Counted from the first letter of the stretch, positions 1 through 5,060 are shown. The stretch is 6,410 nt of DNA from Bacillota bacterium (GCA_023409955.1 JAEYQQ010000170.1:1-6410); one strand, 5' to 3'. The notes: generated by a model from the letters alone, not told the origin. Numbers and translations are program-made.

Positions 1-300
1 GATTATAGCATATCAAAGGGAAACGGGATAGAATAATTTGCCTTGTGAACTACAATGAGCCTGACCAAATAACGCAGCAGCAGCCCAGTACCTTCCATAT
101 GTCTGTAAGTAATTCGAATTTTGTGGATAGTATACAAGTGTCTGAAAAGGCAGGGCCATAGCCTGCTATGCCGGATATCCATACGATGATTCGTTGTATA
201 TATTGATTAATACAGTGGGCGTGTATTAAGCACAAATTTCTTTTGAATTGATTCTCCCTATATGTATTAAAACAGACCTTATATGGTTAAACTAAAACCA
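1..300. other. Gene-free stretch with short inverted repeats
   Basis: No reading frame here has both a plausible start with a ribosome binding site and coding character. All three plus-strand frames meet stops quickly. The 61-codon minus-strand frame over 50-235 begins at TTG without a Shine-Dalgarno. Small inverted repeats are visible: CATAGC/GCTATG at 157-170 with a 2-base centre, and TTAATAC/GTATTAA at 207-229 with a 9-base loop. I see no tRNA, rRNA or recognisable riboswitch. It is best read as the upstream region of the gene at 418 and perhaps of a leftward gene beyond the edge. Confidence 0.5.
2..10 (-). promoter_or_regulatory. Possible leftward extended -10 promoter at window edge
   Basis: On the minus strand the sequence reads TGCTATAAT, a perfect TGnTATAAT extended -10 (hexamer at 7-2). 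No good -35 is found 16-18 bases upstream. It would drive a minus-strand gene lying left of the window, which cannot be seen, so this is tentative. Confidence 0.3.
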
Positions 301-303
301 CTT

Positions 304-332
304 TCTTGCAAATCAAATGGTGATTTGCAGGG
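304..332. repeat. Perfect 9-bp inverted repeat upstream of promoter
   Basis: TGCAAATCA (307-315) and TGATTTGCA (321-329) form a perfect 9-bp inverted repeat around a 5-base loop (AATGG). As plus-strand RNA the stem can be extended by G-U and C-G pairs to 304-332. No T-run follows on either strand, so it is a poor terminator. It ends only 3 bases before the -35 of the promoter of the next gene, which fits an operator, but that is inference. Confidence 0.5.
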
Positions 333-335
333 TAC

Positions 336-364
336 TTTACCACTGGATGGATTTGTGGTATAAT
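336..364 (+). promoter_or_regulatory. Sigma-A type promoter, extended -10
   Basis: The -10 is TATAAT at 359-364, preceded by TGG (356-358), giving an extended -10. A -35-like TTTACC lies at 336-341 with a 17-base spacer (4 of 6 matches to TTGACA). The predicted start near 371 leaves a leader of about 47 bases before the ATG at 418. Confidence 0.7.
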
Positions 365-417
365 TAAATACTGACTGTCGTGTGAGATTACGTTTAATGC
401 TATGGAGGGGGATGTGT

Positions 418-897
418 ATGTACCGTTATTCTCAGCAAATGCGTACCAATACGGGGAACATGAGGCTAAGGCAGCAGGCTGGCAATGTGATTATGATATT
501 GTTGGCGATAGCTGTGGTGGTGCTTGCAATATTCGGCGGAAACGCCTTGAAGTTTGAAGCAAAGGAACAGACGCAGTTCAGGGAGCGGATGCGAGCGGAG
601 GCGTCACAGGCCATATCTCAGGCGAATAATCTTTCCAGGACGGGCGGATCCACAACCACCAATCTTTTGGGCAAATTGCGCCAACATGTATATGCCATGG
701 AAGCCTTGCAGGATGTTCATGTGGCGCTGCGGGGAACGGGCAGCCGAGCGGTGGAAAGCAGCCTCTTTGAAACCATTTACAGCGTGATTGATACATTTGA
801 TTTGCGTCTGCAGACGGGGCAGCAGACAAAAGAGCCGCAGACACAGCTGCTGACGCTGTTGACTGAGTTAAATACACAAGCTGCAAACATTAAATAA
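418..897 (+). CDS. Small single-pass membrane protein of unknown function
   Basis: A 159-residue protein that I do not recognise. The start at ATG 418 is chosen because GGAGG at 404-408 lies 9 bases upstream; the frame is open from GTG 382, but starts at 382 and 397 precede the ribosome binding site and ATG 412 is too close to it. Residues 1-21 are polar and basic (several Arg). Residues 22-41 form one strongly hydrophobic helix (VIMILLAIAVVVLAIF) ending in GG. The remaining 115 or so residues are hydrophilic, rich in Gln, Thr and Leu, and probably helical. The positive-inside rule puts the N-terminus in the cytoplasm and the C-terminal domain outside. There is no signal peptidase motif, catalytic motif or pilin-like cleavage site that I can support. 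It has its own promoter and converges on pyrG; the shared terminator downstream is interrupted by an insertion sequence. Confidence 0.75.
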   Translation: MYRYSQQMRTNTGNMRLRQQAGNVIMILLAIAVVVLAIFGGNALKFEAKEQTQFRERMRAEASQAISQANNLSRTGGSTTTNLLGKLRQHVYAMEALQDVHVALRGTGSRAVESSLFETIYSVIDTFDLRLQTGQQTKEPQTQLLTLLTELNTQAANIK

Positions 898-906
898 ACC
901 AAGTAA

Positions 907-923
907 AAACCCCGTGCCGCATA
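907..923. terminator. Left arm of split bidirectional terminator
   Basis: AAACCCCGT (907-915) and CGCATA (918-923) pair with TATGCG (1579-1584) and ACGGGGTTT (1587-1595) once the inserted element and one ATT copy are removed. The rebuilt hairpin has 9 outer pairs, a 2x2 mismatch, 6 inner pairs and a TTT loop. It would stop the gene at 418-897 in one direction. For leftward pyrG transcripts the arm is followed by a T-run (TTTTTACTT on the minus strand). Confidence 0.75.
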
Positions 924-925
924 TT

Positions 926-950
926 TGAAGTCACCCCCAAAGGTTAGACA
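926..950. repeat. Left terminal inverted repeat of the IS
   Basis: TGAAGTCACCCCC... at the orfB-distal end. Compared without gaps to the other end it matches at 17 of 25 positions. The direct repeat ATT lies immediately outside at 923-925. Confidence 0.75.
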
Positions 951-960
951 AATATTTAGA

Positions 961-1384
961 TTACGCCGCCGAGAGGGCTTGTTGTCTGTGAAGAGCAGGC
1001 GGTAAGCCCTTTAATTTTGCCTTTACGGCTCATGCTCTGGCAAATACCCTTGTCTTTGAGCATCTGCTGGTACTGTTTGTGCTGATACTGCCAGCCTTGG
1101 TCAGTGTGGAGAATCAGATTTATTTTGTTCGGCAGCTTCTCGAACGCCTTGTTCAACATCTCCGTCACCATGGACAGTGCGGGTTTGTTAGAGATTGCAT
1201 AGCTCACAATGTCCCGGCTGCACAAATCGAGGATCGGCGACAAGTAGAACTTTTGCCCAAACAGACTAAACTCTGTGACATCGGTTACCCACTTCTGGTT
1301 CGGCTTTGCAGCTTCGAAGTTCCGTTCCATTAGGTTGTGAGCAATTTTACCCACCTCACCCTTGTAAGACTTGTACTTCTTCGA
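961..1384 (-). pseudogene. IS3-family transposase OrfB remnant (rve integrase core)
   Basis: The reading frame opens at 1384 just after a TAA and has no proper start; the longest in-frame segment runs from GTG 1354. It encodes the beginning of the DDE core: KPNQKWVTDVTEF holds the first Asp, and HTDQGWQY holds the second. After QSMSRKG (about 1019) the normal continuation, which contains the catalytic Glu, is missing. The sequence jumps to the family's C-terminal tail, KLKGLPPALHRQQALSAA, in a different frame (1017-961, stop 961-963). In the frame of the core, translation instead runs into an unrelated tail ending at 956. The N-terminal part of OrfB is also deleted. The protein cannot be an active transposase. 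Confidence 0.85.
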
Positions 1385-1514
1385 TTATATGATCGTCACC
1401 AAGCTCGAATTGACGCATCGCTTCTTTATAGCTTAGCCGTTCTCTTTGCATGGTTTCTACTACCATCTGTTTGAATTCGCATGTGTATCTTTTGTTTGGT
1501 ACTCCTTTTGTCAT
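1356..1514 (-). pseudogene. IS3-family OrfA remnant (N-terminal HTH part)
   Basis: From ATG 1514 the frame reads MTKGVPNKRYTCEFKQMVVE..., the characteristic start of an IS3-family OrfA with its helix-turn-helix, which binds the element's ends. Similarity continues to about residue 41 (MRQFELGDD). Then the frame runs through the deletion junction near 1385-1395 into out-of-frame orfB sequence and stops at 1356-1358, giving 52 residues instead of about 90-110. The rest of the HTH and the leucine zipper are gone. It lies in the same orientation as pyrG, directly downstream of it. Confidence 0.8.
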
Positions 1515-1549
1515 GGAAAAACACCCCAATCGTTTTCAGTATATCATAC

Positions 1550-1574
1550 TGTCCAACAATCGGGGTGCAGTTCA
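1550..1574. repeat. Right terminal inverted repeat of the IS
   Basis: On the minus strand it reads TGAACTGCACCCCGATTG..., the typical start of this IS3 group, 36 bases before the orfA start. The direct repeat ATT follows outside at 1575-1577. Confidence 0.8.
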
Positions 1575-1578
1575 ATTT

Positions 1579-1595
1579 TATGCGCAACGGGGTTT
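1579..1595. terminator. Right arm of split bidirectional terminator
   Basis: TATGCG (1579-1584) and ACGGGGTTT (1587-1595) are the complement of the arm at 907-923. This arm starts 7 bases after the pyrG stop codon, the usual place for an intrinsic terminator. On the plus strand it is followed by a T-rich stretch (1596-1611). The inserted element now separates the two arms by more than 650 bases, so efficient termination is doubtful. Confidence 0.75.
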
Positions 1596-1602
1596 ATTGT
1601 TG

Positions 1603-3198
1603 TTATTTTTTGATTGACGCTTGAATAAAGCCTTTGAACAACGGATGAGCTTGTCCGGGTCGGGATAAGAACTCCGGATGGTATAGAACCGCCGCATAGA
1701 AGGGGTGGTCCTTTACCTCAAAGGCTTCAGGGTAGTCTTCCTTTTCACACCGTCCAACGCACACAAAACCCTTTTCTGCAAGAGGCTCAACGTATATGGG
1801 AGCTACTTCATAGCGGTTGCCATGCCGCTCACGGATGGTATCACTTCCATAAAGGGTGCGTATAAGGCCCTGCTGAAGAACCACACTGCTGCCGCCCATG
1901 CGGGAAGTACTGCGGTTTCCATTTTGGCATGCCCGGTTATCCGGGACATAGATAACGGGTGTCGTTGTCAGCGGGTCCACCTCGGTGGAATTGGCGCAAG
2001 GCAGATTCAGCAGGCTGCGGCAGGCTTCCACTACGGATAGTTGCATGCCAAAGCCGATGGAAAAATAAGGGATTTTGTTCGTCCTTGCAAACCCTGCGGT
2101 CGCAATGATACCTTCAGCACCCCTGTCTCCATAACCGCCTGGAACGATAATGCCATCATAACCTGATAGGACATGGGAGGCATTCTCTTCGTTTACGGTT
2201 TCAGCGCTGATCCATTCAATGGAGACAGAAGCCCTTGCGGCAATGCCAGCATGGGTCAGTGCTTCGGCTACGGAAAGGTAGGCGTCATGCAGAGCGACAT
2301 ACTTGCCCACCAATGCCACCTTGACCTGATGCTCTGGGTTGCGGTACTGCTCCAGCATGTCTTTCCAAGAACTTAAATCGCAGACGGGATGGTCCAGCCC
2401 CAGCTGTTCGCATACGATACCAGCAAGGCCTTCCTCTTCCATCATGACAGGAACTTCATACAGCGAGGATACGTCCACGTTCTGCACCACATGGCTGGCT
2501 TTTACGTTGCAGAACAGGGCAATTTTCTCTTTGGCCTCTGGTGTTATGCGCTGCTCTGTGCGGCAGACGATGACATCCGGCTGTATGCCAATGGAGCGGA
2601 GGCTCTTGACAGAATGCTGGGTGGGCTTGGTTTTGAGTTCGCTTGCCACAGAGATGTAGGGCAGCAGTGTTACATGAATAAAGCAACTGTCCTGCTCAGG
2701 AAGATCCCAGCGCATTTGCCGGATGGCTTCAAGATACGGTGCTGATTCCATGTCGCCAACTGTACCACCAATTTCAATCAAAGCGATTTCTGCGCCGCTG
2801 CTCTGGGCGGCAGCCCAGATGGCCTGCTTGATTTCGTTGGTAACATGGGGAACCACCTGAACGGTGCCACCCTTATATTCGCCGCGAAGCTCACGTTCCA
2901 TGACGATTTTATGGATTTTTCCGGTGGTGACACTGGCCTTGCCGCTGAGCCTTACATCGGTGAAGCGCTCATAATGCCCAAGATCTAAATCGGCAGCCAC
3001 GCCATCGTCCGTGATGAAGGCTTCGCCGTGCTGCAAGGGGCTTAGCAAGCCTGGATCCACGTTATAGTAGGGATCCAGCTTCTGAAGGGATACTTTGAAT
3101 CCGCGGGCAGCCAGAAGCCGTCCCAGGGATGCTGTGGTGATGCCTTTACCCAGGGAGGATACGACTCCGCCGGTGACGAACACGAATTTCGTAGCCAT
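1603..3198 (-). CDS. pyrG: CTP synthase with glutaminase nucleophile replaced
   Basis: CTP synthase aminates UTP to CTP using ATP, the last step of pyrimidine nucleotide synthesis in the cytoplasm. The protein has 531 residues, near the usual 535-545. The start at ATG 3198 (MATKFVFVTGG) is preceded by AGGAGG at 3211-3206, 7 bases away. The synthetase domain (about 1-270) keeps the P-loop SSLGKG (14-19), Lys40, Asp72 (DLDLGHYERF), EIGGTVGD (142-149) and KTKPTQHSV (189-197). The glutamine amidotransferase domain (about 292-531) keeps PGGYGDRG (353-360), NSTE (403-406), RYE (462-464) and HPE (507-509). The nucleophile elbow, normally GICLGMQ, reads SIGFGMQ, so the catalytic Cys (E. coli Cys379) is Gly382. 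Lys306 of E. coli is Leu308, and GGTMRLG has become GGSSVVL (435-441). I infer a glutamine-independent enzyme using free ammonia. It is full length and in frame, so decay to a pseudogene is unlikely. Confidence 0.95.
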   Translation of the reverse strand: MATKFVFVTGGVVSSLGKGITTASLGRLLAARGFKVSLQKLDPYYNVDPGLLSPLQHGEAFITDDGVAADLDLGHYERFTDVRLSGKASVTTGKIHKIVMERELRGEYKGGTVQVVPHVTNEIKQAIWAAAQSSGAEIALIEIGGTVGDMESAPYLEAIRQMRWDLPEQDSCFIHVTLLPYISVASELKTKPTQHSVKSLRSIGIQPDVIVCRTEQRITPEAKEKIALFCNVKASHVVQNVDVSSLYEVPVMMEEEGLAGIVCEQLGLDHPVCDLSSWKDMLEQYRNPEHQVKVALVGKYVALHDAYLSVAEALTHAGIAARASVSIEWISAETVNEENASHVLSGYDGIIVPGGYGDRGAEGIIATAGFARTNKIPYFSIGFGMQLSVVEACRSLLNLPCANSTEVDPLTTTPVIYVPDNRACQNGNRSTSRMGGSSVVLQQGLIRTLYGSDTIRERHGNRYEVAPIYVEPLAEKGFVCVGRCEKEDYPEAFEVKDHPFYAAVLYHPEFLSRPGQAHPLFKGFIQASIKK

Positions 3199-3205
3199 AA
3201 GGAAC

Positions 3206-3211
3206 CCTCCT
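3206..3211 (-). promoter_or_regulatory. Ribosome binding site fixing the pyrG start
   Basis: AGGAGG on the minus strand lies 7 bases before ATG 3198. It places translation at MATKF and shows that the open frame extending up to 3276 is untranslated leader. Confidence 0.85.
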
Positions 3212-3228
3212 TTTTGCGCATAATGAAA

Positions 3229-3254
3229 TGCCGGTACAGCGTCTGCTGCCGGCA
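3229..3254 (-). promoter_or_regulatory. pyrG leader hairpin
   Basis: In the pyrG 5' leader, TGCCGG and CCGGCA pair (outer 6 bp) and CAGC and GCTG pair (inner 4 bp, tetraloop AGAC), with a 2-base TA bulge. The hairpin lies between the predicted transcription start and the ribosome binding site. It is followed by ATTTCATT rather than a clear U-run, so it looks more like a stability or regulatory hairpin than a strong terminator. Confidence 0.55.
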
Positions 3255-3265
3255 GGCTCCAAAAC

Positions 3266-3281
3266 ACAATATTCATATTGT
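3266..3281. promoter_or_regulatory. Perfect 7-2-7 palindrome over pyrG -10 and start
   Basis: ACAATAT and ATATTGT are perfect inverted repeats separated by two bases. The element covers most of the -10 hexamer and reaches the predicted transcription start, where a dimeric repressor would block polymerase. No known operator is recognised; the role is inferred from position. Confidence 0.45.
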
Positions 3282-3305
3282 AATAGTCACGTAGATGTGT
3301 GTCAA
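3277..3305 (-). promoter_or_regulatory. pyrG promoter (TTGACA-17-TACAAT)
   Basis: On the minus strand a perfect -35 TTGACA (3305-3300) is followed by a 17-base spacer and -10 TACAAT (3282-3277, 5 of 6). The predicted start near 3270 gives a leader of about 72 bases. The start region is not the GGGC type needed for the CTP-sensing poly-G stuttering described for Bacillus subtilis pyrG. Confidence 0.85.
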
Positions 3306-3379
3306 TGGTTTTTTCGGGAGATTTCGACCCATTAGGAACTTTTTCATCATATGAATTTTTGATATAAAAGGAGTATGGA

Positions 3380-4045
3380 TCAACCGCGAAAAGATACAGG
3401 CAATGGCTTTACGGCAAGCTGCGCTACTTTAGGCTGCTGAGAAAGATCATCCCTGGTTACCCGAAGCAAAGGCATGGGAGAGGGCTCGGCATGCAAAAGG
3501 CGTAGGAAATCCTCCACTGGGGAGATAGGAAGCCTAACGCTTTTTTCAGTACGGTAGTGCATGGGGATGACGATTCTGGGCAGGATGGACTGGCGGATGC
3601 TTTCAGCCTGCTGCGCATCGATGGTATAAAACCCGCCAACGGGGATCATCAGCACATCCACCCGGCCGATGTCATTGTTCAGTTTCTGGGGTAGCAAATG
3701 ACCCAGGTCACCCAAATGCAGAACCCGCAGCCCGTCTGCTTCAATGAGAAAGAGTGTGTTCTTACCCCTTTTCTCGCCCTGGTCGCCATCGTGGAAGGAG
3801 GGGTATCCGATAATCCGCACACCAGGCAGGGGCTTGTACGTACCTTCACCCCGAATAATCTTGGGATCGCCATCTATTAGGCCGATGTTGTTGTGGTCGT
3901 GGTGCTCATGGCTAACGGTGACCACATCGCCTGATAGCCTGCCCATAGGGTAGCCTACGCTTTGGTCATAGGGGTCGGTGATAATGGTATACCCTTCCAT
4001 GGTTTCCAGCGCAAACATCGAGTGGCCGTAATAGGTGATAAGCAT
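3380..4045 (-). CDS. Metallo-beta-lactamase-fold hydrolase (UlaG/COG2220-like)
   Basis: A 221-residue cytoplasmic protein of the metallo-beta-lactamase superfamily, closest in layout to the small UlaG-like/Lactamase_B_3 hydrolases. Visible metal ligands are HEHHDH (46-51), His85 (SFHDG), Asp113 (HLGDLGH) and His163 (IPMHY); TDP at 23-25 is also typical. The full set suggests a working two-metal hydrolase, but the substrate cannot be told from sequence. ATG 4045 is preferred to TTG 4048 because AAAGGAG at 4060-4054 is 8 bases upstream. The start overlaps the preceding gene's stop by one base (TGATG), so translation is probably coupled. No terminator is visible in the 181 bases before pyrG, so read-through into pyrG is possible besides its own promoter. 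Confidence 0.85.
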   Translation of the reverse strand: MLITYYGHSMFALETMEGYTIITDPYDQSVGYPMGRLSGDVVTVSHEHHDHNNIGLIDGDPKIIRGEGTYKPLPGVRIIGYPSFHDGDQGEKRGKNTLFLIEADGLRVLHLGDLGHLLPQKLNNDIGRVDVLMIPVGGFYTIDAQQAESIRQSILPRIVIPMHYRTEKSVRLPISPVEDFLRLLHAEPSPMPLLRVTRDDLSQQPKVAQLAVKPLPVSFRG

Positions 4046-4587
4046 CAAAAAAGCTCCTTTCGTATGCTATCGCTCAGCCATATGGACAATAACCCGCCTG
4101 CCAGCGCAGGTAGAGCTTCTTTATTGCGGAGCATCCTTGCCAAGACTGGTGAGAGTTTTGTTGGAAGGGATAATATGGAAGACTCATCTGTTTCCATTGC
4201 TTTTATCACCTGTCTGACTGCCGTAAGGGGCTGCTGGTTAACTGGGGCGGGGTGGCTTAACAGCATGCGGCACAGGTGCCATATGGGAAGGTATTTATTC
4301 TGATGGGGAATATCTGGTGGGATGGTTGGCAGCATGGCTGCCAAGTGTATATATGTATCTATAGAAGCATCCATCTGCCATAGGCCGTCCTTTTCATCAA
4401 TGGAAATGCCTGCTTGATGAAACAGAACCAAGGCCCTTTTAGGATCGCTTAATTTGCGTGGCGCATCGCTGCATAGTAGATAATCATCGCTTCTGGCCCT
4501 GTGTAGAAAGGGCCGGATGGCCGGAAAGCCAATCTGTTCAAATACAGCATTGGATTCCCGGCGTAAATCCTGCAAGAGGGATGTCAT
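4045..4587 (-). CDS. Unknown 180-residue protein in the DUF1934 unit
   Basis: I do not recognise this protein. It has no signal peptide, clear membrane segment, cysteine cluster or nucleotide-binding motif. It looks soluble and mostly helical, with a basic N-terminal third (DLRRES, HRARSDD, DAPRKL at about 7-46), a Pro-rich middle (TIPPDIPHQ) and a hydrophobic helix near the end (ALPALAGGLLSIWL). Its ATG overlaps the stop of the DUF1934 gene (ATGA) and its stop overlaps the next start (TGATG). It has no Shine-Dalgarno of its own, so it probably depends on translational coupling. The tight packing on both sides and clean frame argue that it is a real gene. It may work with its neighbours, but no function can be assigned. 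Confidence 0.8.
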   Translation of the reverse strand: MTSLLQDLRRESNAVFEQIGFPAIRPFLHRARSDDYLLCSDAPRKLSDPKRALVLFHQAGISIDEKDGLWQMDASIDTYIHLAAMLPTIPPDIPHQNKYLPIWHLCRMLLSHPAPVNQQPLTAVRQVIKAMETDESSILSLPTKLSPVLARMLRNKEALPALAGGLLSIWLSDSIRKELF

Positions 4588-5027
4588 TGGGGCAGGTCCT
4601 GGCGCACATAGACCACCTTCAATTCGTGCATGGATACAAAATGTCCCTGCAGATCAAGCTGGTATTGCAGCGTTACGTCTCCCTTTTCTTCGCCGGAGGT
4701 ATACTGTACCTTGGTAGAGTAAATACCCATTTCAAGATCGCCCATGGGGGTATGATAATTGCCTTGAAAGCGGCGGCCTCTTTCAAAAACCATACTGGTG
4801 GCATAGGCTCCGTCCCGGACCATGGTAACACTGCCACGAAAAACATCTAGGGTGATGTGGCTGGTTTCACCGCTGTCGGGCTGTGTTTCTTCATAATGAA
4901 GAGAAAAACCCTCATCCTTTTTATTTAGCTTGCCTGTAGTGACCAGGTGGATGCGTTCTTCTTGCTGGCCGTCCTGCTGGCTTTGACCGGTTACAGACAG
5001 CAATACGGGGATGGAATCAAGACTCAT
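4584..5027 (-). CDS. DUF1934 family beta-barrel protein (YwiB-like)
   Basis: A 147-residue cytoplasmic protein matching the DUF1934/YwiB pattern: an N-terminal VLLSVTGQS strand, then IHLVTTGKLNKKDEGFSLHYEET, ITLDVFRGSVTMVRDG, SMVFERGRRFQGNYHTPMGDLEMGI and a final YQLDLQGHFVSMHELKVVYVR. The family is thought to form a small lipocalin-like beta-barrel; its biochemical role is unknown. In Firmicutes it is often near argS, rpoE and pyrG, which is consistent with pyrG nearby, although argS and rpoE are absent here. ATG 5027 is preceded by GGGGAGG at 5042-5036, 8 bases away. It is the first gene of a leftward unit, driven by the promoter at 5061-5090, and its stop overlaps the next start by ATGA. 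Confidence 0.85.
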   Translation of the reverse strand: MSLDSIPVLLSVTGQSQQDGQQEERIHLVTTGKLNKKDEGFSLHYEETQPDSGETSHITLDVFRGSVTMVRDGAYATSMVFERGRRFQGNYHTPMGDLEMGIYSTKVQYTSGEEKGDVTLQYQLDLQGHFVSMHELKVVYVRQDLPQ

Positions 5028-5060
5028 TAAATCATCCTCCCCTTTCTATGTAGTACAAGT

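Larger units (their letters stand above)
926..1574 (-). mobile_element. Internally deleted IS3-family insertion sequence
   Basis: This 649-bp element carries remnants of orfA and orfB of an IS3-family (IS150-like) transposon, both on the minus strand. Its ends are imperfect inverted repeats that begin TG and end CA: 926-950 and 1550-1574 match at 17 of 25 positions, sharing CACCCC-like and GACA blocks. It is flanked by ATT at 923-925 and again at 1575-1577, a 3-bp target duplication as expected for this group, though three bases could match by chance. Complete relatives are about 1.3-1.4 kb, so roughly half is missing. Two internal deletions are evident: the 3' part of orfA plus the 5' part of orfB, and the orfB segment with the catalytic Glu. 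With both ends kept, it could only move if a related transposase acted in trans. Confidence 0.85.

Noticed and set aside
50..235. 61-codon minus-strand open frame
   Set aside because: It starts at TTG with no Shine-Dalgarno, has low-complexity Cys/Ile-rich composition and no recognisable motif; the surrounding DNA looks non-coding.
1..300. A structured non-coding RNA gene
   Set aside because: Short inverted repeats exist, but there is no family signature, clear promoter-terminator pair or long-range fold I could support.
956..1354. An intact small transposase gene
   Set aside because: The frame starts at an internal GTG inside OrfB, lacks the catalytic-Glu region, and ends in out-of-frame sequence; it is a remnant.
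1705..2745. Several plus-strand open frames opposite pyrG
   Set aside because: They are shadows of the conserved pyrG frame and have no ribosome binding sites or family similarity.
3199..3270. B. subtilis-type CTP-sensing poly-G attenuator for pyrG
   Set aside because: The predicted start lacks GGGC, and the leader hairpin has no U-run that would make it an intrinsic terminator.
3199..3276. N-terminal extension of pyrG (26 extra residues)
   Set aside because: The conserved protein begins at MATKFVFVTGG with AGGAGG 7 bases before it. The extension lies in the leader, and the promoter -10 at 3282-3277 leaves its start codon upstream of any transcript start.
3306..3379. Terminator after the hydrolase gene
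   Set aside because: Only a 5-bp AT stem (TTCAT/ATGAA) and a weak GGG/CCC pairing are visible, with no proper T-run on the minus strand.
3375..3440. Short plus-strand frame after AAAAGGAG (21 residues)
   Set aside because: The ribosome binding site nearly touches the ATG, no promoter is visible, and it is antisense to the end of the hydrolase gene.
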